5,703 nucleotides of DNA from CAYQEC01 sp964569015 (GCA_964569015.1 CAZMSN010000084.1:1-5703); one strand, 5' to 3'. Positions 1 through 5,580 are shown, numbered from the stretch's first letter. The notes: a model not told the origin generated them from the sequence alone. Translations and numbers: made by a program.

Positions 1-623
1 GAGGGATTGTTGTCGCCCCACTCGTAGGGTCGCTGCACGAAGGCGGTGTGCATACCGATGGTGGTGACGGTCTGGAGGTCCTTGGGATTCGATGACACCA
101 GCATCGTCTGCGACGGGGCCAAGCCGAGGAGTGAGACGTTGTAGCGGAAGGAGTCGAGGCCCGGCATGTAGGAGCGGGCCAGCTCGGCGGAGAGGATGAC
201 GTCCCACGGCAGGCCGGCGTAGCGGGCCATGTTGGTCAGCATTGCCACGCCGCCGTTGGACATCGTGGCCAGGGTGGAGTGCTTCTTGAGGCGCAGCAGG
301 CCGGGGATGGCGTCGGGCCAGGGATCGAGGCGGTGCCAGGTACGCGTGAGATGGGAGATGTGGTCCTCGGCGACCTCGATGCCGCGCGTTTCGAGGATCT
401 CCTCCAGCGAGTCGGCGTGGAGGCCGTCGAGATTCCGCCACGGGATCTCACGGGCCTGCACCATCGCCATCAACGGCCCGTGTCGGCTTCGCCACTCGTC
501 GGTCACCTCGGCGGCAGGGATGTCGATGCCGGTGAACGCCGAGAACTCCTCGATCTGGCGGATCAACGATCCTCGCCAGTCGACCACCGTCCCACAGACA
601 TCAAAGAGAAGCGCTTCCATCAT
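1..623 (-). CDS. HAD-superfamily hydrolase, haloacid dehalogenase type II-like (3' end outside window)
   Basis: The first 207 codons of a minus-strand gene are present; the C-terminus lies beyond the left edge. The N-terminus holds HAD motif I, FDVCGTVVDW, with nucleophile Asp8 and Thr12. A helical cap follows (about residues 16-100), then motif II MSNGG with Ser122, and a late motif VSSNPKD (residues 176-182) that resembles the SSNAWD of L-2-haloacid dehalogenases. This points to the type II haloacid dehalogenase branch, cytosolic enzymes that hydrolyse carbon-halogen or related bonds through an Asp ester. The family normally has YKPxxxxY at motif III. Here it reads YMPGLDSF, so Met153 and Phe159 stand where the Lys and Tyr are expected. 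Fold assignment is confident, but substrate and activity are not. Two adjacent ATG codons (621-623 and 618-620) are possible starts; no strong SD is visible. It lies 75 bp downstream of plsC on the same strand and may be co-transcribed with it. Confidence 0.87.
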   Translation of the reverse strand, partial: MMEALLFDVCGTVVDWRGSLIRQIEEFSAFTGIDIPAAEVTDEWRSRHGPLMAMVQAREIPWRNLDGLHADSLEEILETRGIEVAEDHISHLTRTWHRLDPWPDAIPGLLRLKKHSTLATMSNGGVAMLTNMARYAGLPWDVILSAELARSYMPGLDSFRYNVSLLGLAPSQTMLVSSNPKDLQTVTTIGMHTAFVQRPYEWGDNNP

Positions 624-698
624 GTCGCGCGGTACCTGTTTCCCCCCGCACTTGTCCCTACCGGGGCGGTTCGGCCCCTTCTCGTTGTCGGAGCGTAC

Positions 699-1436
699 TC
701 AGTCGGTTGCGAGGAATTCGTTGTACTTCGTTTCGATGATCCCCCGAACTTGGTCACGGAGGTCTCCGATATCGGTCAGGTCGAGACCCTCGGTGGGGAT
801 CGGCTCGTCGATGACGACCTTGGCGTCGTGCGGGTAGACGAGCTTCGATCCCGGAGGCCAGGCTTCCCAGGTGCCGTGGATCGTCACCGGCACCACGGGG
901 AGTCCCATCATGATGGCGATGCGGAAGGCGCCCTTCTTGAACGGCGCCAAGTCCTTTCCCCGGGCCCGGGTGCCCTCGGCGAAGATGATCAGCGAGTAGC
1001 CACGCTCCTTGGCGCGGGCGACACCCTCGTTGATGGCCTGATAGGTGGAAGGTCCGGCGCCCCGATCGATCTTGACGATGCCGCCGATCTTGAGTGCCTG
1101 GGCGAAGACCGGGATCCGGTAGACCTCCTTCTTGGCGAGGTACCGGATCGGTACCGGGATCGCCAGGAACATGGCCGGGATGTCCAGATTCGAGAGGTGA
1201 TTGGCCAAGAAGACGTACTGCCGGCCGGGTTCGATGTGCTCCCGCCCTTCCACCTCGAGTTTCACCGGCGGGATCGAGAGGAACAACCTGCTCCACAGGC
1301 GAATGGTGGCCTCGGCGAGGCGGTGCTGCCTGAGCAGTATCAGCACGATGAAGACGGCCGAGATGAAGATCGTGAACAGCAGGAAGGTTGGAACCGCCAC
1401 CGCCATCTTCAGTGCGAGGAGAGCCTTGCGGACCAT
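699..1436 (-). CDS. plsC: 1-acyl-sn-glycerol-3-phosphate acyltransferase (PlsC/LPLAT family)
   Basis: This 245-residue protein has all four glycerolipid acyltransferase blocks in order: NHLSNLD at 79-85 (catalytic His80 and Asp85 of NHx4D), KIDRG at 122-126, FAEGTRARG at 152-160 (EGTR binds the acceptor phosphate) and VVPVTIHG at 181-188. A hydrophobic segment at about residues 11-35 should anchor it in the inner face of the membrane. The family transfers an acyl group to lysophosphatidic acid to make phosphatidic acid, the precursor of membrane phospholipids. Length is normal for bacterial PlsC. The ATG is chosen because the hydrophobic anchor follows at once. No SD precedes it, but a TACGCT -10 candidate sits 8 nt upstream, so a nearly leaderless mRNA is possible. 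It is divergent from the YcaQ-like gene and followed on its own strand by the HAD gene. Acidimicrobiia and other actinobacteria often carry several PlsC paralogues, so the exact acceptor is uncertain. Confidence 0.93.
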   Translation of the reverse strand: MVRKALLALKMAVAVPTFLLFTIFISAVFIVLILLRQHRLAEATIRLWSRLFLSIPPVKLEVEGREHIEPGRQYVFLANHLSNLDIPAMFLAIPVPIRYLAKKEVYRIPVFAQALKIGGIVKIDRGAGPSTYQAINEGVARAKERGYSLIIFAEGTRARGKDLAPFKKGAFRIAIMMGLPVVPVTIHGTWEAWPPGSKLVYPHDAKVVIDEPIPTEGLDLTDIGDLRDQVRGIIETKYNEFLATD

Positions 1437-1441
1437 GGCTC

Positions 1442-1452
1442 GCTAGCGTAGC
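1442..1452. promoter_or_regulatory. Candidate bidirectional promoter core with symmetric -10
   Basis: The 11-bp palindrome GCTA-GCG-TAGC lies in the 37-bp gap between two divergent genes. It reads as a TANNNT -10 on both strands: TAGCGT (1444-1449) toward the glycosylase gene and TACGCT (1450-1445) toward plsC. A start about 7 nt downstream would lie close to the plsC ATG and about 17 nt before the glycosylase ATG. No convincing -35 was seen on either side. The position is what makes the call attractive; the motif itself is short. Confidence 0.35.
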
Positions 1453-1461
1453 CCGACACCC

Positions 1462-1468
1462 AGGGGAG
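1462..1468 (+). promoter_or_regulatory. Ribosome binding site deciding the glycosylase start
   Basis: AGGGGAG ends 5 nt before the ATG at 1474. The in-frame GTG at 1468 overlaps this motif and so is a poor start, and the ATG at 1483 is 14 nt away. The spacing favours 1474. Confidence 0.55.
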
Positions 1469-1473
1469 TGGCG

Positions 1474-2658
1474 ATGCGTCGGATGAGCCATGACGTCGCG
1501 AGAAGAATCGCCCTCGCCGCGCAGGGTTTCGCCGATCGGCGCCCGGCGGGCCGTGTCGACCGGCGCCACTTCCGCCGGGTGTTCCACCGGACGGGCTTGC
1601 TCCAGCTCGACTCTGTGAACGTGCTGGCCCGCTCCCATTACCTCACCATGTTCGCCCGGCTCGGGCCGTACGACCGGGCAGCCCTCGACGAATACACGGC
1701 CCGCAGCGGCGAGATCTTCGAGTACTGGGGCCACGAGGCGTCGCTGCTGCCGGTGGAGCAGCACCGGCTGCTCCAGTGGCGCATGGACGAACGGGAACCC
1801 TGGCACAGCATCCAGGACGTCTTGAGAGAGCATCCCGACTACGTCGACCGCGTCTACGACGAGATCGCCGAGCACGGGCCACGCACCGTCGGCGAGCTGG
1901 CCGACCCCGGGGCCCGCAGCGGTCCTTGGTGGGGGCACAACAAGGGGAAGATCGCCCTCGAATGGCTCTTCACAAAAGGGAAGCTCACCGCCTACCGCAA
2001 CGCCAACTTCGCCCGCATCTACGACCTTCCGGAGGGGGTCATCGCCCCCGAGCATCTCGACGGCCCGATCCCCGACCGTGAGACCGCTCACCGGGAGCTG
2101 CTGCTCCTGGCCGCCCGTCACCACGGCATCGGCACCGTCTCCGATCTCGCCGACTACTACCGCCTCCATGTCCCCACCGTCCGTGACATGGTGCAGGAGC
2201 TGACGGCCGGCGGGCATCTGGTCGAGGTCGAGGTCCACGGCTGGCGTGAGCCCGCTTTCCTGCATCCCGAAGCCCGGCGGCCTCACAGGGTGCAGGGAGC
2301 GGCGCTGCTGAGCCCATTCGACTCGCTGATCTGGAACAGGGACCGCACCGAGCGCATCTTCGCGATGCGCTACCGCATCGAGGTCTACGTTCCAAGGCCC
2401 GACCGGGTCCACGGCTACTACGTGCTGCCGTTCCTGCTCGACGGGCGGCTCGTCGCCCGAGTGGACCTCAAGGCGGATCGCAAACAGGGCGCTCTGCTGG
2501 TGCGGGCCGCCCACCTGGAACCCGGCGCCGACGAGCCACGGGTCGCCGGGGCGCTCGCCGACGAGGCCCACACCATGGCTGGGTGGCTGGATCTGGGGGA
2601 GGTGAAGGTCGCCGACCGAGGCAACCTGGCGGCGGCGCTGCGTCAAGCCGTTCGTTGA
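1474..2658 (+). CDS. YcaQ-family winged-helix DNA glycosylase (interstrand crosslink repair type)
   Basis: The product is 394 residues, close to the roughly 400 usual for the HTH_42/YcaQ family of winged-helix proteins. Diagnostic stretches are ARRIALAAQGF (9-19), LLQLDSVNV (42-50), FEYWGHEASLLP (82-93), PFDSLIWNRDR (281-291) and YVPRPDRVHGYYVLPFL (305-321). The family removes alkylated bases and can unhook DNA interstrand crosslinks. Characterised members use a Gln-x-Gln or Gln-x-Asp catalytic pair. Here Gln44-Leu45-Asp46 (codons 1603-1611) fits the Gln-x-Asp type found in E. coli YcaQ, rather than the Gln-x-Gln type of antibiotic-cluster self-resistance enzymes. General DNA repair is therefore more likely than protection of a producer, and no biosynthetic genes lie nearby. 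Start chosen from the SD spacing; a GTG at 1468 would add two residues. The next gene on this strand starts 96 bp downstream. Family assignment is confident; the lesion it acts on is inferred. Confidence 0.9.
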   Translation: MRRMSHDVARRIALAAQGFADRRPAGRVDRRHFRRVFHRTGLLQLDSVNVLARSHYLTMFARLGPYDRAALDEYTARSGEIFEYWGHEASLLPVEQHRLLQWRMDEREPWHSIQDVLREHPDYVDRVYDEIAEHGPRTVGELADPGARSGPWWGHNKGKIALEWLFTKGKLTAYRNANFARIYDLPEGVIAPEHLDGPIPDRETAHRELLLLAARHHGIGTVSDLADYYRLHVPTVRDMVQELTAGGHLVEVEVHGWREPAFLHPEARRPHRVQGAALLSPFDSLIWNRDRTERIFAMRYRIEVYVPRPDRVHGYYVLPFLLDGRLVARVDLKADRKQGALLVRAAHLEPGADEPRVAGALADEAHTMAGWLDLGEVKVADRGNLAAALRQAVR

Positions 2659-2705
2659 GAACCGCACCGCGTCCTGCCGAATCGCCCCCAAAACGGCAGC
2701 CCCGG

Positions 2706-2728
2706 CCCGCTATCGTCAACGGAGCGGG
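2706..2728 (+). promoter_or_regulatory. Candidate promoter with inverted repeat upstream of the SDR gene
   Basis: Inside the 96-bp gap, CCCGCT (2706-2711) and AGCGGG (2723-2728) form an inverted repeat with an 11-nt spacer. A TANNNT -10 candidate, TATCGT (2711-2716), starts at its left arm, so a bound repressor could cover the promoter. No -35 is recognisable and arms of 6 bp are common in GC-rich DNA. Confidence 0.25.
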
Positions 2729-2754
2729 GACGACACGATGGAGGACAGCGCCAC

Positions 2755-3657
2755 ATGATCGACTTCCGGGATCGAGTTGCCGTGGTCACCGGCGCCGGCG
2801 GAGGCCTCGGCAAGCAGCACGCTCTTCTGCTCGCCGAGCGGGGCGCGGCGGTGATCGTCAACGACGTCGGGGGGTCGGTGCACGGCGAGGGCGCCAGTAG
2901 CGAATCGGCCGATGCCGTCGTCGCTGAGATCGAAGCGGCCGGCGGCGTCGCAGTGGCGGACCACTCGTCCGTCTCCGATCCTGACGACGCCGCCTCCATG
3001 ATCCAGGCCACGATCGACCGCTTCGGCCGCCTCGACATCCTCGTCAACAACGCCGGCATCCTGCGGGACCGGTCCTTCGCCAAGCTCGAGCTGGACGATC
3101 TCCACGCCGTGCTCGACGTGCACCTGCGCGGCGCCTTCTACGTCACCCGCCCCGCCTTTGCCCACATGAAGCAGCAGGGCTACGGGCGCATCGTCTTCAC
3201 CACCAGCGCCAGCGGCCTGCTCGGCAACTTCGGGCAGGCCAACTACGGGGCCGCCAAGATGGGGCTGGTGGGGCTCATGAACGTGCTGAAGCTCGAAGGT
3301 GCCGGTCACGGCATCAAGGCGAACGCGGTGGCGCCCATCGCCCACACCCGCATGACCGCCGGGGTTTTCGGCGATGCCCTCAGCGGTCTCGCCCCCGAGC
3401 TGGTGTCGCCCATCGTCGCCTACCTCGCCTCGGAGGAATGCGAGGTATCGGGCGAGATCTGGTCCGCCGGCGGGGGATCGGTGAGCCGCTACTTCGTTGG
3501 CCTCACCGACGGCTACTTCAAGCACCCAAAGGAGGGTCCGCTCACCGCCGAAGACATCGCCGCCAATCTCGACGACATTCGCTCCGAGGACGGGTACGTG
3601 GTGCCCTACTCGATCCAGGACGAGTTCGCCAAGCTCGGACCCCGGCTGCTCAGGTGA
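2755..3657 (+). CDS. SDR-family oxidoreductase, MFE-2-like (3R)-hydroxyacyl-CoA / 17-beta-hydroxysteroid dehydrogenase type
   Basis: This is a 300-residue classical SDR. The Rossmann motif TGAGGGLG is at 12-19, NNAG at 98-101, and the catalytic residues are Ser151, Tyr164 and Lys168 (YGAAK). The pieces VNDVGG (35-40), DVHLRGAFYVTRPAF (121-135) and SGLLGNFGQANYGAAK (153-168) closely match the dehydrogenase domain of peroxisomal multifunctional enzyme type 2. In that family the usual catalytic Asn is replaced by His, here His123. Such enzymes oxidise (3R)-hydroxyacyl-CoA or steroid 17-beta-hydroxyls with NAD(P), and actinobacteria carry stand-alone versions of about 300 residues. The tail after residue 240, with LTAEDIAANLDDI and GYVVPYSIQDE, is also seen in those proteins as I recall them. 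There is no hydratase or SCP2 domain. The start is supported by GGAGGA at 2740-2745, 9 nt upstream. The stop overlaps the next gene by 4 bp, suggesting one operon. The true substrate is unknown. Confidence 0.9.
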   Translation: MIDFRDRVAVVTGAGGGLGKQHALLLAERGAAVIVNDVGGSVHGEGASSESADAVVAEIEAAGGVAVADHSSVSDPDDAASMIQATIDRFGRLDILVNNAGILRDRSFAKLELDDLHAVLDVHLRGAFYVTRPAFAHMKQQGYGRIVFTTSASGLLGNFGQANYGAAKMGLVGLMNVLKLEGAGHGIKANAVAPIAHTRMTAGVFGDALSGLAPELVSPIVAYLASEECEVSGEIWSAGGGSVSRYFVGLTDGYFKHPKEGPLTAEDIAANLDDIRSEDGYVVPYSIQDEFAKLGPRLLR

Positions 3658-4259
3658 CCGGAGAGCAGCAGCCCCCGTTTGGAGCGTCGAAGGCCGAGTG
3701 GCGGGAGTGGGCGCGGGGGCGCCGTGCCACCATCGACTGGCCTGGGATCTCGGCAGCCATCGTCGAGGTGCTCACCTCGTGGGAGCCGCTGGCGGCGGCG
3801 AGATCGACGCTGATCTACCTGCCGCTGCCGGACGAGGTGGATCTCAGCCCGCTGCGCACGGCCGAACTGGACACCCGCCTCCTCGTGACCCGGACTCCCG
3901 ACCGGGGAGGGGAACTCACCGTACACGACCTCGACGGGCCACTTCAGGTGCACCGCCTCGGGTTTCTCCAACCCCATCCGATGACTCCCCAGGTGGATCC
4001 CGAGGAGATCGACTTGTTCCTGCTTCCGGGGCTCGCCTTCGACTTGTGGGGGAATCGGCTCGGCCGCGGTGCCGGCTACTTCGACCTGCTGCTGCGCCGT
4101 TGCCGGCACGATGCGGTGCGAGTCGGCGTCGTTCCCACCGACCTGGTGGTCGATCAACTCCCGGTCGACCCCCACGACGTGCGAGTCGGTGCGCTCGTCA
4201 CCGAGGAAGGTGTGGTGGCGGTGGCGCCCGACTCCGATCAGTCTCGAACGACCCGGTAG
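3654..4259 (+). CDS. 5-formyltetrahydrofolate cyclo-ligase
   Basis: The 201-residue product matches the cyclo-ligase family, usually about 190 residues. It converts 5-formyl-tetrahydrofolate to 5,10-methenyl-tetrahydrofolate using ATP, which returns a storage or inhibitory folate to the one-carbon pool; it acts in the cytosol. Evidence is the N-terminal Lys13/Arg17 region, YLPLPDEVDL (55-64), the ATP/Mg loop GNRLGRGAGYFD at 133-144 and the C-terminal HDVRVGALVTEEG (174-186). At residues 103-107 it reads GFLQP where many homologues have a Glu-Pro pair. The start is taken as GTG 3654-3656, which overlaps the TGA of the SDR gene in the arrangement GTGA and implies translational coupling. An upstream in-frame extension exists but would run through the SDR gene and lacks family similarity. 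The last 22 bp overlap the 3' end of the ACT-domain gene on the other strand. Confidence 0.92.
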   Translation: MTGEQQPPFGASKAEWREWARGRRATIDWPGISAAIVEVLTSWEPLAAARSTLIYLPLPDEVDLSPLRTAELDTRLLVTRTPDRGGELTVHDLDGPLQVHRLGFLQPHPMTPQVDPEEIDLFLLPGLAFDLWGNRLGRGAGYFDLLLRRCRHDAVRVGVVPTDLVVDQLPVDPHDVRVGALVTEEGVVAVAPDSDQSRTTR

Positions 4260-4627
4260 CCGGCCCGGGCCAGCGCCTCGACTGACTGGCTCAGCTCACC
4301 TTCGGGGACGAGAACCAGATCGGTGTCGTAGGTCGAGACGGCGAAGATGCTCGCCTCGACGCTTGCCAGCGTCTCGGTGATGCGCGCCAGCACGCCGACG
4401 AGGCCGAAGTCGAGCGGTCCGGTCACCTGTAACGCCCGCCACCGTCGGGCAGCGGTGACGTCCTCGGGTACCGCCTCGTCGTCGCAGAGTATGGACAGCT
4501 CGGTCGGGGTGCGAGTGATCGACGTGATTGCCCCCGTCCATGCCCAGGCGGGCACGTCGTCGGTAGGGCCGAGGCGGGCGACGGCAAGTCGCCCGGGGAG
4601 CACTCTGAGGCGGACCGGGGGCGTCAT
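4238..4627 (-). CDS. Small ACT domain-containing protein (CASTOR/ACT_7-like)
   Basis: This 129-residue protein begins MTPPVRLRVLPG and has two ACT-like halves, about residues 6-60 and 66-129. Characteristic stretches are the Trp-rich VPAWAW (25-30), SITRTPTELSILCDD (36-50), LQVTGPLDFGLVGVLARI (66-83), and IFAVSTYDTDLVLV (94-107). ACT domains bind small ligands, usually amino acids, and the CASTOR-like group senses them without an attached enzyme. No catalytic residues are visible, so a sensor or regulator of amino-acid metabolism is a reasonable inference, but partner and ligand are unknown. The frame is open further upstream to 4762, but that part would overlap the divergent hydrolase gene's leader and lacks ACT similarity. 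The ATG at 4625-4627 lacks an SD but has TATCCT 6 nt before it, fitting a leaderless transcript. It converges on the cyclo-ligase gene with overlapping tails. Confidence 0.85.
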   Translation of the reverse strand: MTPPVRLRVLPGRLAVARLGPTDDVPAWAWTGAITSITRTPTELSILCDDEAVPEDVTAARRWRALQVTGPLDFGLVGVLARITETLASVEASIFAVSTYDTDLVLVPEGELSQSVEALARAGYRVVRD

Positions 4628-4633
4628 GTCGTG

Positions 4634-4639
4634 AGGATA
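4634..4639 (-). promoter_or_regulatory. Candidate -10 of a leaderless promoter for the ACT-domain gene
   Basis: Read on the minus strand, TATCCT lies 6 nt before the ATG, which would put transcription start at or next to the first base of the start codon. No SD is present in the gap. The -35 region 17 bp further up (TTCGAG) is weak. Confidence 0.35.
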
Positions 4640-4675
4640 GACATTCGTTTGCGCGCCTCGAAGGCCATTGCCGGT

Positions 4676-4681
4676 TACGAT
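4676..4681 (+). promoter_or_regulatory. Candidate -10 for the cysteine hydrolase gene
   Basis: TACGAT fits TANNNT and lies 79 bp upstream of the ATG, in the 133-bp divergent gap. Transcription from here would give a leader of about 73 nt that includes the hairpin at 4714-4738 and the SD. No good -35 was found. Confidence 0.25.
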
Positions 4682-4713
4682 TCCCAGTGCGGACGTCTCT
4701 TGCCAACCGCCCC

Positions 4714-4738
4714 GGCCCGGCCGGTGTGCCGCCGGGCC
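4714..4738 (+). promoter_or_regulatory. Hairpin in the hydrolase leader just upstream of its SD
   Basis: GGCCCGGC (4714-4721) and GCCGGGCC (4731-4738) form a perfect 8-bp, all-G/C stem with a 9-nt loop. It ends 8 nt before the SD GGAGGG (4747-4752). No T-run follows, so it is not a standard terminator. It might influence translation or mRNA stability, or simply reflect GC-rich sequence. Confidence 0.35.
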
Positions 4739-4760
4739 CGACAGATGGAGGGACGAAGCC

Positions 4761-5336
4761 ATGGCGAAGTGGAGTGATGCGACCGCTCTGGTGGTCGTCG
4801 ACGTGCAGGTTGGATTCGGCGACGAGGACTATTGGGGGGCACGCAGCAACCCGGTCTCGGAGGCGAACATCGAGAAGCTGCTGGTTGCGTGGCGGGACCA
4901 GGCATGGCCGATCGTCTACGTCAGGCACGATTCGCAGGAGGTGGAATCGCCGCTGCGAGTGGGCACTCCGGGCAATGAGCTCATGCCCTTTGTCAGGGCG
5001 ATCGAGCCCGATCTCCTTGTTTCGAAGTCTGTGCACTCGGCGTTCCTCGGTGAGCCTGACCTCCACGGCTGGCTCATCGATCATGCCATTCGGAGTGTTG
5101 CGATCTGTGGCATCCAGACCAACATCTGCTGCGAGACGACCGCACGAGATGCGAGTGACCTGGGCTACTCGGTGCTGTTCATCCTCGACGCAACTCACAC
5201 CTTCGACATTGTCAGTTCCAGCTCGGGCAAGGTTTACCGGGCCCGGGAGCTTGGCCGGTATACGGCGGTCAACATTTCGTCTTCTTTTGGGAGGGTCGTC
5301 TACGCGGCGGAGTTGCTCGGCGGCGTCGACGAGTAG
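4761..5336 (+). CDS. Isochorismatase-family cysteine hydrolase
   Basis: The 191-residue product has the isochorismatase-like fold signature. The catalytic triad can be placed at Asp14 (LVVVDVQ), Lys89 (LLVSKSVHSAF) and Cys123 in GIQTNICCETTARDA (117-131), with the usual cis-peptide region just before it. The C-terminal FILDATHTFD (140-149) also fits. The family cleaves amide, imide or vinyl ether bonds through a Cys thioester; members include nicotinamidases, N-carbamoyl hydrolases, streptothricin hydrolase and isochorismatase. Nothing visible fixes the substrate: there are no neighbouring NAD, siderophore or pyrimidine-catabolism genes. The length is normal and there is no signal peptide, so it is cytosolic. 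ATG 4761 is supported by GGAGGG at 4747-4752, 8 nt upstream. Its last third uses somewhat more A/T-ended codons (ATT, TCT, TTT, AGT; 13 of the last 62 codons) than the SDR gene start. Confidence 0.9.
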   Translation: MAKWSDATALVVVDVQVGFGDEDYWGARSNPVSEANIEKLLVAWRDQAWPIVYVRHDSQEVESPLRVGTPGNELMPFVRAIEPDLLVSKSVHSAFLGEPDLHGWLIDHAIRSVAICGIQTNICCETTARDASDLGYSVLFILDATHTFDIVSSSSGKVYRARELGRYTAVNISSSFGRVVYAAELLGGVDE

Positions 5337-5371
5337 CGGGGCGTTGGATCCCCCTCGGCTCACTTTGTGCG

Positions 5372-5395
5372 CCGGCCTTCTCTGGGCCGGTCTTT
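5372..5395 (+). terminator. Possible terminator after the cysteine hydrolase gene
   Basis: CCGGCC (5372-5377) pairs with GGCCGG (5385-5390) around a 7-nt loop and is followed by TCTTT. It lies 36 bp after the stop codon. The stem is short and the T-run is interrupted, so it would be a weak intrinsic terminator. Confidence 0.4.
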
Positions 5396-5396
5396 C

Positions 5397-5539
5397 ACCC
5401 TCCCTGTGTCGCAGGGAGGGTCGGCGAGGGCCGTAGGCCCGAGTCGGGGAGGGTCACGGTGGGCGCTGCTTGCCGCACCTCCCTCGGCGCCGCCTTCTGT
5501 GGTGGCGCTTCGCCGGTCCCCCCTGCAGACAGGGGGGAC
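5397..5539. repeat. Palindrome-rich intergenic element (REP/MITE-like)
   Basis: This 143-bp block carries four stem-loops in a row. The left end is a perfect 10-bp stem, ACCCTCCCTG (5397-5406) with CAGGGAGGGT (5412-5421), loop 5 nt. Next is GGGCC-GTA-GGCCC (5428-5440). Then comes GCGCCGCC (5487-5494) against GGTGGCGC (5501-5508), with one G-T wobble. The right end is another perfect 10-bp stem, GTCCCCCCTG (5516-5525) with CAGGGGGGAC (5530-5539), loop CAGA. The two end stems resemble each other: both close on CTG...CAG, and the left arms agree at 7 of 10 positions. It sits entirely between genes. This is the architecture of dispersed intergenic repeats, but only one copy is visible here, so repetition in the genome is inferred. 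A minus-strand frame of 63 codons (5395-5586) crosses it and is not believed to be a gene. Confidence 0.5.
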
Positions 5540-5574
5540 GAGAGGAGGGTGGCGATGCCCGGGATCGGTTCCTC

Positions 5575-5580
5575 TACTCT
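5575..5580 (+). promoter_or_regulatory. Candidate -10 for the dCMP deaminase gene
   Basis: TACTCT fits TANNNT and lies 8 nt before the ATG at 5589. No SD sits between them, so a nearly leaderless transcript is possible. No -35 is recognisable. Confidence 0.3.

Noticed and set aside
663..678. GGGGC/GCCCC hairpin between plsC and the HAD gene
   Set aside because: The stem is only 5 bp and the minus strand has no T-run after it, so I do not call it a terminator of plsC.
279..1451. Plus-strand open frame of 390 codons opposite the HAD and plsC genes
   Set aside because: It mirrors the codons of the two recognised minus-strand genes and has no recognisable domain.
1468..1470. GTG as start of the glycosylase gene
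   Set aside because: It overlaps the SD AGGGGAG, leaving no spacing; the ATG at 1474 is better placed.
754..2691. Very long minus-strand open frame of 645 codons across plsC and the glycosylase gene
   Set aside because: It is antisense to the glycosylase gene and out of frame with plsC, both of which have full family motifs. The translation is low-complexity Arg/Pro/Gly-rich, typical of GC-rich shadow frames.
2716..3525. Minus-strand open frame of 269 codons opposite the SDR gene
   Set aside because: It is antisense to a strongly supported gene; its composition (Val/Gly/Asp/Glu-rich) reflects the opposite strand of GC-biased codons.
4262..4271. 10-bp palindrome GGCCCGGGCC near the cyclo-ligase stop
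   Set aside because: It lies inside the ACT-domain coding sequence, has no loop or T-run, and such palindromes arise easily in GC-rich DNA.
4296..5363. Minus-strand open frame of 355 codons opposite the cysteine hydrolase
   Set aside because: It overlaps the hydrolase and ACT-domain genes in the wrong frame and shows no motif.
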